Shown: positions 35,153-44,742, numbered from the stretch's first letter. The stretch: DNA of 64,000 nt from Paenibacillus rigui (GCF_002234615.1 NZ_NMQW01000017.1:62001-126000), one strand, 5' to 3'. The notes: generated from the sequence alone by a model not told the origin. Program-made: numbers and translations.

Positions 35153-35752
35153 ATGGCACGCTACACAGGTCCTAAATTTAAACTTAGCCGTCGTCTGGGC
35201 ATCTCCCTAAGCGGCACTGGAAAAGAATTGAAACGCCCATTTCCTCCAGGACAACACGGTCCGGGACAACGCAGAAAAATGAGCGGCTACGGTATTCAGC
35301 TGCAAGAGAAACAAAAACTTCGTCACATGTACGGAATGAACGAAAAACAATTCCGCAACTTGTTCGACAAAGCTACTAAGCTTCAAGGGATCGCCGGTGA
35401 AAACTTCATGATCCTTCTTGAGAGCCGTTTGGACAACCTGGTTTATCGTCTGGGCTTGGCTAACTCCCGTGCAGGCGCGCGTCAGTTGGTTTCCCACGGT
35501 CACGTAACTGTCAACGGTAAAAAAGTAGACATCGCTTCCTACATCGTAAGCACTGGCGATGTTATCGGTCTTCGTGAAAGAAGCCGCGGCTTGTCTTCCG
35601 TTAAAGAAGCTTTGGCTAACCGCAACTACCTGCCGGCTTACCTGGAATTCAACGACGCTTCGATCGAAGGTAAATTTACTCGTCTTCCTGAGCGCTCCGA
35701 GCTGCCTCAAGAAATTGACGAGAAACAAATCGTCGAGTTCTACAGCCGTTAA
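35153..35752 (+). CDS. rpsD: 30S ribosomal protein S4
   Basis: A 199-residue primary 16S rRNA binding protein that nucleates 30S assembly. It begins [16 protein letters not shown] and has the S4 RNA-binding domain with [13 protein letters not shown]. It has no cysteine, so it is the zinc-free form of S4. AAAGGAG precedes the ATG. It is monocistronic, as in B. subtilis, with its own promoter, leader and terminator. Confidence 0.98.
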   Translation: MARYTGPKFKLSRRLGISLSGTGKELKRPFPPGQHGPGQRRKMSGYGIQLQEKQKLRHMYGMNEKQFRNLFDKATKLQGIAGENFMILLESRLDNLVYRLGLANSRAGARQLVSHGHVTVNGKKVDIASYIVSTGDVIGLRERSRGLSSVKEALANRNYLPAYLEFNDASIEGKFTRLPERSELPQEIDEKQIVEFYSR

Positions 35753-35768
35753 TATTTGTTCTGCAAAC

Positions 35769-35798
35769 CGCCTTCCATTACGGAGGGCGTTTTTTTTT
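35769..35798 (+). terminator. Intrinsic terminator of rpsD
   Basis: CGCCTTCC pairs with GGAGGGCG around a short loop, followed by a run of about ten T. Confidence 0.9.
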
Positions 35799-35823
35799 AT
35801 GTTTAAATCATGATAGAAACAAA

Positions 35824-35869
35824 GAAGCCGGCCCTTGAATTGCCTCCAAACCGGAGATCAAGGGACAGC
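35824..35869 (-). terminator. Probable terminator of tyrS
   Basis: On the minus strand GCTGTCCCTTGA pairs with TCAAGGGCCGGC (two G-U pairs), enclosing a second stem CTCC/GGAG. The T tract after it is short (TTCTTTG). Confidence 0.55.
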
Positions 35870-35899
35870 CTCTATTATTTTACATTTGAACCTTTAATA

Positions 35900-37153
35900 T
35901 TACACAAACTTTGCCAAGTAGTAGTTACGCTTGCCGCGGCGGATCACGATATATTTACCTTCAAGCAGATCGCTTTGCTGCAGTACTTTATCGAGCTCGG
36001 TCACCTTCGTTCCGTTCAAAGAAACTGCGCCGCTCTCAATATCCTGCTTCGCTTGGCGTTTGGAAGGAGCTGCCTTCACCGCGAGCAGCAGATCGATTAG
36101 AGCAATCTCGCCTGACACTTCCGTAGAAGGAACGTCCTGGAACGCATCCTCGATTTCGCGGCCGGTTAAAGTGTCTACGTTGCCGCTGAACAGCACCTCG
36201 GAAATTTTAATCGCGCTGTCTGTCGCTTCCTTGCCATGCACCAGCTCTGTCACTTCTCTTGCCAACACACGCTGCGCTTCACGCTTCTCCGGGCTTTCGC
36301 TGACTTGCGCTTCCAGACGGGCGATTTCTTCATGAGGCAGGAAGGTGAAATATTTCAGAAACTTCACCGCATCGTTGTCATGCGTATTGATCCAGAACTG
36401 GTAGAACTGGTATGGGGACGTTTTGTCCGGATCGAGCCACACGGCGCCTCCAGCGGTTTTACCGAATTTGGAGCCGTCGCTTTTGGTTACAAGCGGCATC
36501 GTTAATCCGAAGGCCTTGTTCCCTGTTGTCTTCCCAATCAGTTCAAGTCCTGCCGTGATGTTGCCCCACTGGTCGCTGCCACCCACCTGCAAGCTGCAAT
36601 TCACATCGGAATTCAGTCTCATGAAATCGTAAGCCTGCAAAATCATGTAGCTGAACTCCGTAAATGAAATCCCATTGCCGATACGTGAATCGACACTGTC
36701 CTTAGCGAGCATGTAATTGACGGAGAAGTTTTTGCCGATATCCCTCAAAAATGTGATGACATTAAGGTCGCCCAGCCAATTGTAATTGTTGGCCATCCGT
36801 GCCGGATTGACACTGGAATCAAAGTCCAGGAAGCGGGAAAGCTGGCCACGCAGCTTCTCTGTCCATTCCTCCACCACATCCTGCGTATTCAAGGAACGTT
36901 CCGTCGAGCGACCGCTTGGGTCTCCGATTAAGCCTGTGCCTCCACCCACCAGAGCGATAGGCAAATGACCTGCCATTTGAAACCGCTTCAAGCACAAAAT
37001 CGGCAGCAAATGCCCGATATGCAGACTATCCGCTGTCGGATCGAAGCCTGCGTATAACACCACCGGTTCCTCGCTAAGCTTTTTGGCTAGTCCTTCTTCA
37101 TCTGTTAACTGGTGAATCAATCCTCTGTACTGCAGTTCCTGTAAAATATTCAT
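35900..37153 (-). CDS. tyrS: Tyrosyl-tRNA synthetase
   Basis: A 417-residue class I synthetase that charges tRNA-Tyr. HIGH is at 45-48, the KMSKS equivalent is KFGKT near 228, and a C-terminal S4-like RNA-binding domain ends the protein. The ATG at 37153 follows a T-box leader, so expression responds to uncharged tRNA-Tyr. B. subtilis has two tyrosyl enzymes, TyrS and TyrZ; this one fits the TyrS type by the KFGKT motif, and the leader supports the call. Confidence 0.96.
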   Translation of the reverse strand: MNILQELQYRGLIHQLTDEEGLAKKLSEEPVVLYAGFDPTADSLHIGHLLPILCLKRFQMAGHLPIALVGGGTGLIGDPSGRSTERSLNTQDVVEEWTEKLRGQLSRFLDFDSSVNPARMANNYNWLGDLNVITFLRDIGKNFSVNYMLAKDSVDSRIGNGISFTEFSYMILQAYDFMRLNSDVNCSLQVGGSDQWGNITAGLELIGKTTGNKAFGLTMPLVTKSDGSKFGKTAGGAVWLDPDKTSPYQFYQFWINTHDNDAVKFLKYFTFLPHEEIARLEAQVSESPEKREAQRVLAREVTELVHGKEATDSAIKISEVLFSGNVDTLTGREIEDAFQDVPSTEVSGEIALIDLLLAVKAAPSKRQAKQDIESGAVSLNGTKVTELDKVLQQSDLLEGKYIVIRRGKRNYYLAKFV

Positions 37154-37520
37154 TCGCCTCTACTCCCTCTCTTCTGAAAAATACAAAAAAGCCTTCTCAT
37201 CCACAAAGGGACGAGAAGGCTATGCTCGCGGTACCACCCTAATTAAAGCCATCAAGTGCCCGGCAGTTCCTTAAAAAGGCGACTGTGCGGCAGCGAGACA
37301 AGCTTTCACTTCAAATGGATAACGGGTTAAACCCGGTTGGAAGCTACTGACGCCCATGGCGCGTTCCCCTCCCCTGCTCAGGATGGTAATTCGAATCAAG
37401 GCCAAGTACCGGTTTGCACCTGCCACCGGCTCTCTGCAAGCATGAATCCCTGATCTACTGCATGATGGGAACTGAATTCTCACCCGTCAACAATCCTTCA
37501 AAGCATTTATCATATTCGAT
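37154..37520 (-). promoter_or_regulatory. Tyrosine T-box riboswitch leader of tyrS
   Basis: The minus strand contains the hallmark T-box AGGGTGGTACCGCG (37227-37240), which pairs with the free 3' end of uncharged tRNA. Downstream is a terminator: GCCTTCTC..TCC with GGGA.GAGAAGGC and six T (37185-37221). Upstream lies stem I with the AGAGAG element (near 37430) and an apical stem CCGGT..ACCGG. A UAC tyrosine specifier is present in GAATTACC at 37386-37388; a second UAC at 37406-37408 is less well placed. Gene identity and specifier agree. Confidence 0.95.
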
Positions 37521-37527
37521 TACAAAT

Positions 37528-37557
37528 TTTATAACACAAGTCGGTTTACGTTGTCAA
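37528..37557 (-). promoter_or_regulatory. Promoter of the tyrS T-box transcript
   Basis: Minus-strand TTGACA (37557-37552), an 18-base spacer and TATAAA (37533-37528). It sits just upstream of the T-box leader. Confidence 0.75.
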
Positions 37558-37610
37558 ACGGAATGTTATGGATTCTTAAGGAACGGAAGTGTCCACCCCT
37601 ACGAGCTTTA

Positions 37611-37619
37611 TGCTATAAT
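37611..37619 (+). promoter_or_regulatory. Extended -10 promoter of the PBP gene
   Basis: TGCTATAAT gives an extended -10 box about 43 bases before the ATG. No clear -35 box is seen. Confidence 0.55.
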
Positions 37620-37661
37620 GGATAGGTATGTTTTCCAAAATCGGGAGGAATTTTTATCGGT

Positions 37662-40600
37662 ATGGAGATGGAGAAAAAGAATCGCGATGTCAAACAAGTG
37701 CTGTGGAGTATCGGCAAATATACGTTGATCACTTTGAAATGGATGGCTATCGCAGGTATTATCGCAGGCTTTATCGGAGGGGGCGCCGCCTTCGGCTATG
37801 TGTCTGCGCTGGTCAAGGATGATCCGATTCGCAGTAAAGAATCGATGACTACCCAAATACAGGAAAATGCTCTAACCGGGTTCGTATACTTCAATGACGA
37901 TTCCATTATCGGTCAGCTGCGATCTGAAGAAGACCGGCGTCTAGCCGAATTGAAAGATATTCCCAAGCAGGTGTTGGATGCGGTATTCGCTATAGAAGAC
38001 ACCGAATTTTATGAGCATAACGGAATTGATTTCAAGGGTCTGGCCCGCGCCGTCGTGCAGAAGCTGCTGAGACAAGATGTTCAAACCGGCGGAAGCACGA
38101 TTACGCAGCAGCTGGCGCGTCGCGTGTTTTTGACATTGGATCGTGAGGACGGCCGGAAGGCGAAGGAAATTTTCCTTGCCATGCGCATGGAACGGTTAAT
38201 GTCCAAGGACGAAATACTGCTCGCTTACTTGAATAAGATTCCATACGGCAACGGCTCCTCGGGCTATAACCTGTACGGGATCAAAGCGGCAGCCAAAGGG
38301 ATTTTTAATATCAGTGACCTGAACGAGCTGAATATTGCACAATCCGCTTATCTTGCAGGTCTGCCTCAACAGCCAAGCAATTATTCAACGTTTACGAGCA
38401 AAGGTCAATTTGACGGCGCGGCCTTCAAGCGGGCCGTAACGCGGCAGCAGCTGGTTCTGCGGCGCATGCTCGAAGAGAACAAGATTGATCAGCAGCAGTA
38501 TCAGGATGCGCTAAACTTCGATCTTCGCGGATCGCTTGCCGAGACATCCAAGAAAGCCTACTCCACCTATCCTTATTTGATGATCGAAGTGGAGAAAGAA
38601 GCGGCGAAGGCACTGCTGTCCGTACAGCAGCCGAAGCTGGATCCGCAAGCCAATCCGGATGCATACAGCGAAGGTTTAAAAAATGTTCAGGCTCAAATGA
38701 GCCGCAGCGGCTATCATATTTATACGACCATCGATAAGGACATCTATGATGCTATGCATGCCATAGCCGAGGACCCGAAAAATTTTACGCCTGACGATAA
38801 AACGAAGGGTGTCGAGCAAATCGGTGCCGTGATGATGGATAGCAAAACAGGAGCCATTCTCGGGATGATCGAAGGCCGGGATTTCTTCAAGGAGCAGCTG
38901 AACCACGCAACCCAAGCGTACCGTCAGCCCGGTTCAACGATGAAGCCCATTGCCGCCTATGTACCCGCATTGGAGAAGGGCGCCATTCAACCGGCTTCCA
39001 TTATCGATGATGTGCCGATTATTTTGAAGGACGGCTCCAAGGGTTATCATATTCCTCAAAACTGGGATAATCGATACCACGGGTTAATGACGGCCCGTCA
39101 AGCATTGAATAACTCATACAATATTCCTGCCATCAAGCTTTTCATTAATGATGTGGGCATAAGCCAAGCGTGGGACCTTGCCAAAAAAATGGGGATTACG
39201 AGCATTGCCAAGGAAGATTATACAGCTCAGACCGGCGTGATCGGCGGACTGCGCAACGGTGTATCCGTCAAAGAATTGACCGGTGCCTACTCCACCATCG
39301 GCAACAAGGGCGTACATAACGACGTGTTCATGATCCGCAAAATTACAGATTCCAACGGCAAAACCGTGTATGAGCATGAGCTGAAGCCAACGACACTGTT
39401 CTCGGAGGAAACGGCTTACCTGATGACGGATATGATGCGTACGGTCGTCACTGCAGGAACAGCAAGCGATTTGATGTCGAAGTTCAAGCATTACGGAAAG
39501 GTGCCTATTGTCGGAAAAACGGGCTCCACCCAAGATGATGCCGATGCATGGTATATGGGCTATACACCGGACATTACGTTAGGGGTATGGGCAGGCTATG
39601 ACTCCCCTGTCTATAAGCTCAGCAAAGCGTCCGGCGGAACAAGCCGAGCCAAAAATATTTGGGCTTTGGCCATAGATGCGGCAATCGACAAGAAGCCGGA
39701 ATATTTTACGACCAAAGAATTCACCCGTCCCGATGCGATTGTCAAAATGACCGTTTCCGGGCTTTCAGGCAAGCTGCCGAGTGAAGCAATCTCCAAAGAA
39801 GGCAAGCTGGTCACGGATTTATTTAACAAAAAATATATCCCGACCGAGGAGGACAATGTCCTCACCAAGCTGCCTATCGTTTCATATAACGGCATCAATT
39901 ACATTGCCCAGGAGTCCACTCCTTCTGATTTTGTCACGGAAAAAACCGTGATCAAACGCGAGAAATCGATTGGACAGATCATGAAGGAGCTGCAGGCTGC
40001 ACTACAAAAAGTGCCGGGTGACAAGCGAATGTCCCTGAGTGACTATTTGCCTACGGATTACGATCAGGATGCCCCTACCGAGACGGATCCCCGTGTCGAT
40101 GACGGAAAAGCGCCTACACCGCCTACAACGGTTGTAGCGACGCACGCGGCGGGTGTAAGTACCATTACCTTCCAAGCAAGCGAAAGCGGCGACGTCGTCG
40201 GTTACAGGCTCTATCGTTCCTCCAATAAGGGATCGTTCCAGAAAGTCAGCGGAAAGGTCATCAGCACAGGTCAAGAGACGAAATTTACGGACTCCATCGG
40301 AGGCAGCGGTGTATTCGGCTATTACGTCACCGCAGTCGACGTAGCAGGCAAGGAATCGGTGCCGAGCAAAGCAGGCTATACTGACGGCGCCAGCGTGGAC
40401 CTCCTCTTTCTGACCCCGGATGAGAACGGAACGACGGCAGTCATTCCGGGAGGTAAAGAAGAACCGGACGGCAATAACGGTGCCAAAGACAGCACTCCAG
40501 CCAAAGAAGCACCAGCTGCACCTTCGGGCGTAACCGTCAAATCCAGCGGGGCGGGTGTTGTCGTCACTTGGAAAGCAAATGACAGCAAAGATAAGATAAA

Positions 40601-40778
40601 GCAGTACGTCATTTATTACAACGAGAAGGAAAAGGGTGATTTCACGAAGCTTGGCAGCGTGACGAGCGGAACGGAATTCCGTTACTATGCCTCCGATTAT
40701 GAGGGATATTATAAAGTCGTCGCTGTAAACGAGGTCGGGGAATCGAAGCCATCCGTCATCGTGAAATATAAAAAATAA
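37662..40778 (+). CDS. Class A penicillin-binding protein (PBP1A-type) with two FN3 domains
   Basis: A bifunctional glycosyltransferase/transpeptidase of 1038 residues. Order: a cytoplasmic tail and one membrane helix (about 24-50), the glycosyltransferase domain with Glu near 112 in EDTEFYEHNG and GGSTITQQ, then the transpeptidase with the active Ser near 425 in GSTMKP, SYN and KTGS near 619. The C-terminus holds two fibronectin type III modules (about 814-910 and 944-1038) joined by an acidic Pro/Lys linker. GGAGG lies 12 bases before the ATG, a longish gap. FN3 domains may bind wall polymers. Confidence 0.93.
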   Translation: MEMEKKNRDVKQVLWSIGKYTLITLKWMAIAGIIAGFIGGGAAFGYVSALVKDDPIRSKESMTTQIQENALTGFVYFNDDSIIGQLRSEEDRRLAELKDIPKQVLDAVFAIEDTEFYEHNGIDFKGLARAVVQKLLRQDVQTGGSTITQQLARRVFLTLDREDGRKAKEIFLAMRMERLMSKDEILLAYLNKIPYGNGSSGYNLYGIKAAAKGIFNISDLNELNIAQSAYLAGLPQQPSNYSTFTSKGQFDGAAFKRAVTRQQLVLRRMLEENKIDQQQYQDALNFDLRGSLAETSKKAYSTYPYLMIEVEKEAAKALLSVQQPKLDPQANPDAYSEGLKNVQAQMSRSGYHIYTTIDKDIYDAMHAIAEDPKNFTPDDKTKGVEQIGAVMMDSKTGAILGMIEGRDFFKEQLNHATQAYRQPGSTMKPIAAYVPALEKGAIQPASIIDDVPIILKDGSKGYHIPQNWDNRYHGLMTARQALNNSYNIPAIKLFINDVGISQAWDLAKKMGITSIAKEDYTAQTGVIGGLRNGVSVKELTGAYSTIGNKGVHNDVFMIRKITDSNGKTVYEHELKPTTLFSEETAYLMTDMMRTVVTAGTASDLMSKFKHYGKVPIVGKTGSTQDDADAWYMGYTPDITLGVWAGYDSPVYKLSKASGGTSRAKNIWALAIDAAIDKKPEYFTTKEFTRPDAIVKMTVSGLSGKLPSEAISKEGKLVTDLFNKKYIPTEEDNVLTKLPIVSYNGINYIAQESTPSDFVTEKTVIKREKSIGQIMKELQAALQKVPGDKRMSLSDYLPTDYDQDAPTETDPRVDDGKAPTPPTTVVATHAAGVSTITFQASESGDVVGYRLYRSSNKGSFQKVSGKVISTGQETKFTDSIGGSGVFGYYVTAVDVAGKESVPSKAGYTDGASVDLLFLTPDENGTTAVIPGGKEEPDGNNGAKDSTPAKEAPAAPSGVTVKSSGAGVVVTWKANDSKDKIKQYVIYYNEKEKGDFTKLGSVTSGTEFRYYASDYEGYYKVVAVNEVGESKPSVIVKYKK

Positions 40779-40817
40779 ACTGTTGTCTACCTAACCTTTC
40801 GTTTCAAACGATCAAAC

Positions 40818-40851
40818 AAAAGAACACCCTGCCGTCGGTAGGGTGTTCTTT
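40818..40851. terminator. Bidirectional terminator between the PBP gene and acsA
   Basis: AAAGAACACCCT pairs with AGGGTGTTCTTT, with CCG/CGG extending the stem. A- and T-rich flanks serve both strands. Confidence 0.83.
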
Positions 40852-40889
40852 GTTCTTTATTTTAAGCCAAATCTTTTATTAGCCTAATC

Positions 40890-42614
40890 CTAATCCTCGA
40901 TCGTAGACAAATCGCCGGTCGGCAAATTCAATTCCCAGGCTTTCAACACACGGCGCATAATTTTACCGCTGCGTGTTTTGGGCAGCTTATCCTTGAATTC
41001 AATTTCTCTAGGAGCGGCATGAGCCGACAAACCGACTTTGACAAATTTGGATATATCCGCCTTCAATTCTTCAGACGGTGTGTAGCCTTCACGCAAAGCA
41101 ATAAACGCTTTAATGATCTCTCCGCGCATCGGGTCAGGTTTACCAATAACCCCTGCCTCAGCTACAGCCGGATGCTCAACCAGCTTGCTTTCGACTTCGA
41201 AAGGACCTACGCGTTCTCCTGCCGTGTTGATCACATCATCGATACGGCCTTGGAACCAGAAGTATCCATCCTCGTCACAATAAGCGGAATCGCCGGAAAT
41301 ATACCAGCCCGGAATACGGAAATATTCCTCATATTTTGCAGGGTTGTTCCAAATTTGGCGCATCATCGAAGGCCATGGAGTCTTGATAGCCAGGTTCCCC
41401 ATCCGATAAGGAGGCAAAATGTTGCCTGCATCATCGATAATAGCAGCTTCAACACCCGGAAGCGGTTTCCCCATGGAGCCCGGGCGAATCGCCATACAAG
41501 GATAGTTACAAATCAGCTGACCGCCGGTTTCCGTCATCCACCAAGTATCATGAATACGATGGTTATAAACCTTCATCCCCCAGCGGACCACCTCAGGATT
41601 GAGAGGCTCCCCAACGCTAAGGACATGACGCAGCTTGGACAGATCAAACGCTTTCACCGCGTCGTCCCCTGCTCCCATCAGCATACGGAAAGCGGTAGGA
41701 GCGCTGTACCAGACGGTAACTCCGTACTTCTCAAGCGTGCGGTACCAATCCTGCGGGCTAAAACGGCCCCCACGGATCACGTTCGTCGCCCCGTTCAGCC
41801 AAGGAGCAAATATACCATAGGACGTTCCTGTTACCCAGCCAGGATCGGCGGTACACCAATACACATCTTCTTCCTGCAAATCCAGCACGACGCGGCCGGT
41901 ATAATAATGCTGGAGCATCGCATTGTGGACATGGAATACGCCCTTCGGTTTGCCCGTGGAGCCTGAAGTGTAATGAATTAGCAAGCCGTCCTCGCGGTCC
42001 ACCCACTCGATCTCCAATGCATCCGATGCAGCTTCCATTTCCTTATAGAAATCCACTTGGCCTTCCGCCAAGTCAAGGTTTTCGCCGACCAAGATAATGT
42101 GCTTCAGCTCAGGCAGCTCACTCACCGGTACGCGGGGCAGCTGGGATGGCGTCGTAATAATAGCTACCGCTCCGCTATCCTGCAGTCTGTCACGTACAGC
42201 GGTCTCCATGAACGCTTCAAATAAAGGTCCGACCACGGCGCCGACCTTAATGGAACCCAGCAAGGAGAAATACAGCTCCGGCGTTCTCGGCATGAAAATA
42301 AAGACGCGGTCCCCTTTGCCAATCCCCAGCTTGCGCAGTACATTGCCGAACCGGTTGGATTGCAGCTTCATGTCTTGAAACGTATACTTCTCATCTCGTT
42401 TATCATCGCTGTAATAAAGAGCAATTTTATCGCCCTTTGCAGATTCTGCATGTCGGTCAATCGCCTCGTAGGCCATATTTACTTTACCTGTTGTTGACCA
42501 AGTGAATTGCTTTTCGATAGCCTCCCAGCTGAACTGAGCACGCTCTTCTTCGTAATTTTTCATGTTTGATGTGGTGGAAACGGGTTCAATGCTTTCAATA
42601 TTCGCGTGGTCCAT
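40890..42614 (-). CDS. acsA: Acetyl-CoA synthetase
   Basis: It activates acetate to acetyl-CoA via acetyl-AMP. The 574-residue adenylate-forming enzyme has the P-loop HYTSGSTGKPKG, the AMP-binding WWMTETGG and, near residue 551, the C-terminal Lys in RSGKIMRR that AcuA acetylates to inactivate the enzyme in B. subtilis. The ATG at 42614 has GGAGG 7 bases upstream. It is divergent from acuA-acuC, which encode the modifying enzymes, exactly the B. subtilis layout. Two cre-like sites in its leader point to repression by CcpA. Confidence 0.95.
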   Translation of the reverse strand: MDHANIESIEPVSTTSNMKNYEEERAQFSWEAIEKQFTWSTTGKVNMAYEAIDRHAESAKGDKIALYYSDDKRDEKYTFQDMKLQSNRFGNVLRKLGIGKGDRVFIFMPRTPELYFSLLGSIKVGAVVGPLFEAFMETAVRDRLQDSGAVAIITTPSQLPRVPVSELPELKHIILVGENLDLAEGQVDFYKEMEAASDALEIEWVDREDGLLIHYTSGSTGKPKGVFHVHNAMLQHYYTGRVVLDLQEEDVYWCTADPGWVTGTSYGIFAPWLNGATNVIRGGRFSPQDWYRTLEKYGVTVWYSAPTAFRMLMGAGDDAVKAFDLSKLRHVLSVGEPLNPEVVRWGMKVYNHRIHDTWWMTETGGQLICNYPCMAIRPGSMGKPLPGVEAAIIDDAGNILPPYRMGNLAIKTPWPSMMRQIWNNPAKYEEYFRIPGWYISGDSAYCDEDGYFWFQGRIDDVINTAGERVGPFEVESKLVEHPAVAEAGVIGKPDPMRGEIIKAFIALREGYTPSEELKADISKFVKVGLSAHAAPREIEFKDKLPKTRSGKIMRRVLKAWELNLPTGDLSTIED

Positions 42615-42650
42615 TCTGCTACCTCCCAAGTTCAACAAATCCGTCTTTTT

Positions 42651-42664
42651 TTGAAACGCTTACA
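42651..42664. promoter_or_regulatory. Candidate cre site (CcpA operator) 1
   Basis: TTGAAACGCTTACA matches the loose cre consensus TGWAANCGNTNWCA at 12 of 14 positions. It lies in the acsA leader, downstream of the -10 box. Confidence 0.55.
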
Positions 42665-42675
42665 ATTGGTACTTA

Positions 42676-42689
42676 TGCAAACGTTTTTT
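42676..42689. promoter_or_regulatory. Candidate cre site (CcpA operator) 2
   Basis: TGCAAACGTTTTTT matches the cre consensus at about 11 of 14 positions. It lies just downstream of the acsA -10 box. CcpA itself is encoded at 47037-48059. Confidence 0.45.
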
Positions 42690-42700
42690 CTACATCGAAT

Positions 42701-42706
42701 ATTATA
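42701..42706 (-). promoter_or_regulatory. Extended -10 box of acsA
   Basis: The minus strand reads TGGTATAAT, an extended -10. No good -35 box is visible. The cre-like sites follow it, a roadblock arrangement. Confidence 0.5.
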
Positions 42707-42841
42707 CCACAGAACTATTTTATTCCACTATTTCTTTTCTTGGAATCGTTTTTTTGTTATAGTATCAGACAAGTACGAGTGACACCACCGTACGACGAAT
42801 CAGCAGCGCTGCTGGTTCGCTGGAAGGGAGACACCAGGCCT

Positions 42842-43477
42842 ATGGAGCATATAAAACGATATCATTCCCGACTTGTGCCCTTTCATCATTCCACATCCAT
42901 TGTGGTGGAAGGCCCTGTCCCTCCCGAGCAATTAAGACAGCTTCGCATGCATCCCGATCTGGATGCGTTCCGACGCCCAAAGGAGCAGTTTGAGGCGCTG
43001 GTGGAAATTGCGGAGCTACCCGAAGGACGCATCATTCTTTCACGTCACGGAGATGAAATCGTAGGTTATGTCACTTTTCATTACCCGGATGAGATGGAGC
43101 GCTGGTCTCAAGGCCAAATGCAGGATTTGATCGAGCTTGGGGCCATCGAAGTCGCAGATGAGTACAGGACGCTTGGACTCGGGAAGCAAATGATTCAACT
43201 CGCTTTTGAAGACGGCCAATTAGAGAATATGATTACCTTTACAACGGAGTATTATTGGCACTGGGATTTGGAAAAAAGCAAATTATCCGTATGGGACTAT
43301 CGAAATATGATGGAAAAGCTTATGAAAAGCGTGGACATGGTCTGGTTTGCCACAGACGATCCGGAAATATGCTCGCACCCTGCGAACTGCCTGATGGTAC
43401 GTATAGGCAAGCATGTTCCTCTTGCATCTGTGGAGCAGTTTGACCGCATCCGCTTTCAGCAAAGGTTTATGTATTAA
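42842..43477 (+). CDS. acuA: Protein acetyltransferase AcuA (GNAT)
   Basis: A 211-residue GNAT acetyltransferase. The acetyl-CoA binding loop is EYRTLGLGKQMI near residue 115. In B. subtilis AcuA acetylates the active-site Lys of AcsA and switches it off. The ATG at 42842 gives the family N-terminus (MEHIKRYHSR) and has GGGAG about 11 bases upstream. The gene is followed after 31 bases by acuC, without the acuB gene that lies between them in B. subtilis. Confidence 0.93.
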   Translation: MEHIKRYHSRLVPFHHSTSIVVEGPVPPEQLRQLRMHPDLDAFRRPKEQFEALVEIAELPEGRIILSRHGDEIVGYVTFHYPDEMERWSQGQMQDLIELGAIEVADEYRTLGLGKQMIQLAFEDGQLENMITFTTEYYWHWDLEKSKLSVWDYRNMMEKLMKSVDMVWFATDDPEICSHPANCLMVRIGKHVPLASVEQFDRIRFQQRFMY

Positions 43478-43508
43478 GGATAAGCAACAAGCTTTGGGGG
43501 CGGAATGA

Positions 43509-44687
43509 ATGACGAAATCACCTGTTTTTATATACGATGAACAGGAAACCGGCTACCGGTTTAATGAAGAGCATCCCTTCAATCAAAAACGACTTACGCT
43601 GACGGTTGACCTGCTCCGCAAAGCGGGAGCATTGCCGGATTGCAGCATTATTGCGCCTGCGGCAGCAACGGATGAGCAGCTCCTTTCCATACATAGCGCT
43701 GAGTATGTAAACGCAGTCAAAGCGTTAAGCGCACCGTCGCCGGAGGAAGCCGCGATACTTAAAGCCGGGGCTTACGGGCTGGATACGGAGGATACTCCCT
43801 TCTTTCCGAATATGCACGAAGTCACAGCGGCGATTGTGGGAGGCTCCATCCGGGCTGTCGATGAAGTGATGACCGGACAAGCCGGGCACGCCCTTCATCT
43901 GGGCGGAGGCCTGCATCACGCCATGCCCAACAAGGGGTGGGGCTTCTGCGTCTACAATGACGCCTCTGTGGCCATACAGCATGCCAAACAAGTGTATGGC
44001 GCCCGGGTTCTCTATATTGATACGGATGTGCACCACGGTGACGGTGTGCAGTGGAGCTTTTACAGCGAGCCCGACGTATGCACGCTATCGATCCATGAGA
44101 CCGGGAAATATTTATTTCCCGGGACCGGAGCGGTGAACGAGCGCGGGGAGGGCACCGCCTTCGGCACCTCGATCAACCTTCCCGTCGAGCCGTACACAGA
44201 AGACGGCTCCTGGCTGGAATGTCTGGAGGAGGTGCTGACCCGGGTCGCGGCACATTTCCAGCCGGATCTGATCGTATCCCAGCATGGATGTGACGCCCAT
44301 GCTTATGATCCTCTCTCCCATGTCCATTGCAGCATGGACATCTACAAGGCTATGCCGCGGCTGATCCACCGGCTCGCCCATCAGCACTGCGATGGGCGTT
44401 GGGTCGCGCTGGGCGGCGGCGGCTACGACATCTGGCGCGTGGTTCCGCGCGCCTGGGGCCTGCTCTGGCTCGAGCTGAGCGACCATCCCTTGGTCGCCCA
44501 GCTCGAGCACGAGCAGGCGCTCGGGCTGCCGTCTGCGTGGCTATCGCAGTGGCAGCCTGAAAGCCCGGTCGAGCTGCCCGTTACCTGGCTCGACAACAAG
44601 GATGTCTGGACGCCGATGCCGCGGCGTGACGAAATTACCCTCAAAAACCGGCAAACGAAAGATATTGCGCTGCTTTATGTTCCTTAA
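43509..44687 (+). CDS. acuC: Histone deacetylase-like protein AcuC
   Basis: A 392-residue zinc-dependent deacetylase of the HDAC class I fold, able to reactivate AcsA in B. subtilis. It shows GGGLHHAMPNKGWGFCVYND, then YIDTDVHHGDGVQ, which hold the metal and catalytic His residues, and the later GGGGYD loop. The ATG at 43509 has GGGGGCGGA upstream. The 3' third (about 44320-44600) is clearly more GC-rich than its neighbours. Confidence 0.95.
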   Translation: MTKSPVFIYDEQETGYRFNEEHPFNQKRLTLTVDLLRKAGALPDCSIIAPAAATDEQLLSIHSAEYVNAVKALSAPSPEEAAILKAGAYGLDTEDTPFFPNMHEVTAAIVGGSIRAVDEVMTGQAGHALHLGGGLHHAMPNKGWGFCVYNDASVAIQHAKQVYGARVLYIDTDVHHGDGVQWSFYSEPDVCTLSIHETGKYLFPGTGAVNERGEGTAFGTSINLPVEPYTEDGSWLECLEEVLTRVAAHFQPDLIVSQHGCDAHAYDPLSHVHCSMDIYKAMPRLIHRLAHQHCDGRWVALGGGGYDIWRVVPRAWGLLWLELSDHPLVAQLEHEQALGLPSAWLSQWQPESPVELPVTWLDNKDVWTPMPRRDEITLKNRQTKDIALLYVP

Positions 44688-44695
44688 AAGCAAAA

Positions 44696-44742
44696 GCCGG
44701 TCTAACACGCGAAGCAAGCATGTTAGACCGGCTTATTTTTTT
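44696..44742 (+). terminator. Intrinsic terminator of acuA-acuC
   Basis: A perfect 13-bp stem AGCCGGTCTAACA (44696-44708) with TGTTAGACCGGCT (44721-44733), followed by seven T. Confidence 0.9.
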
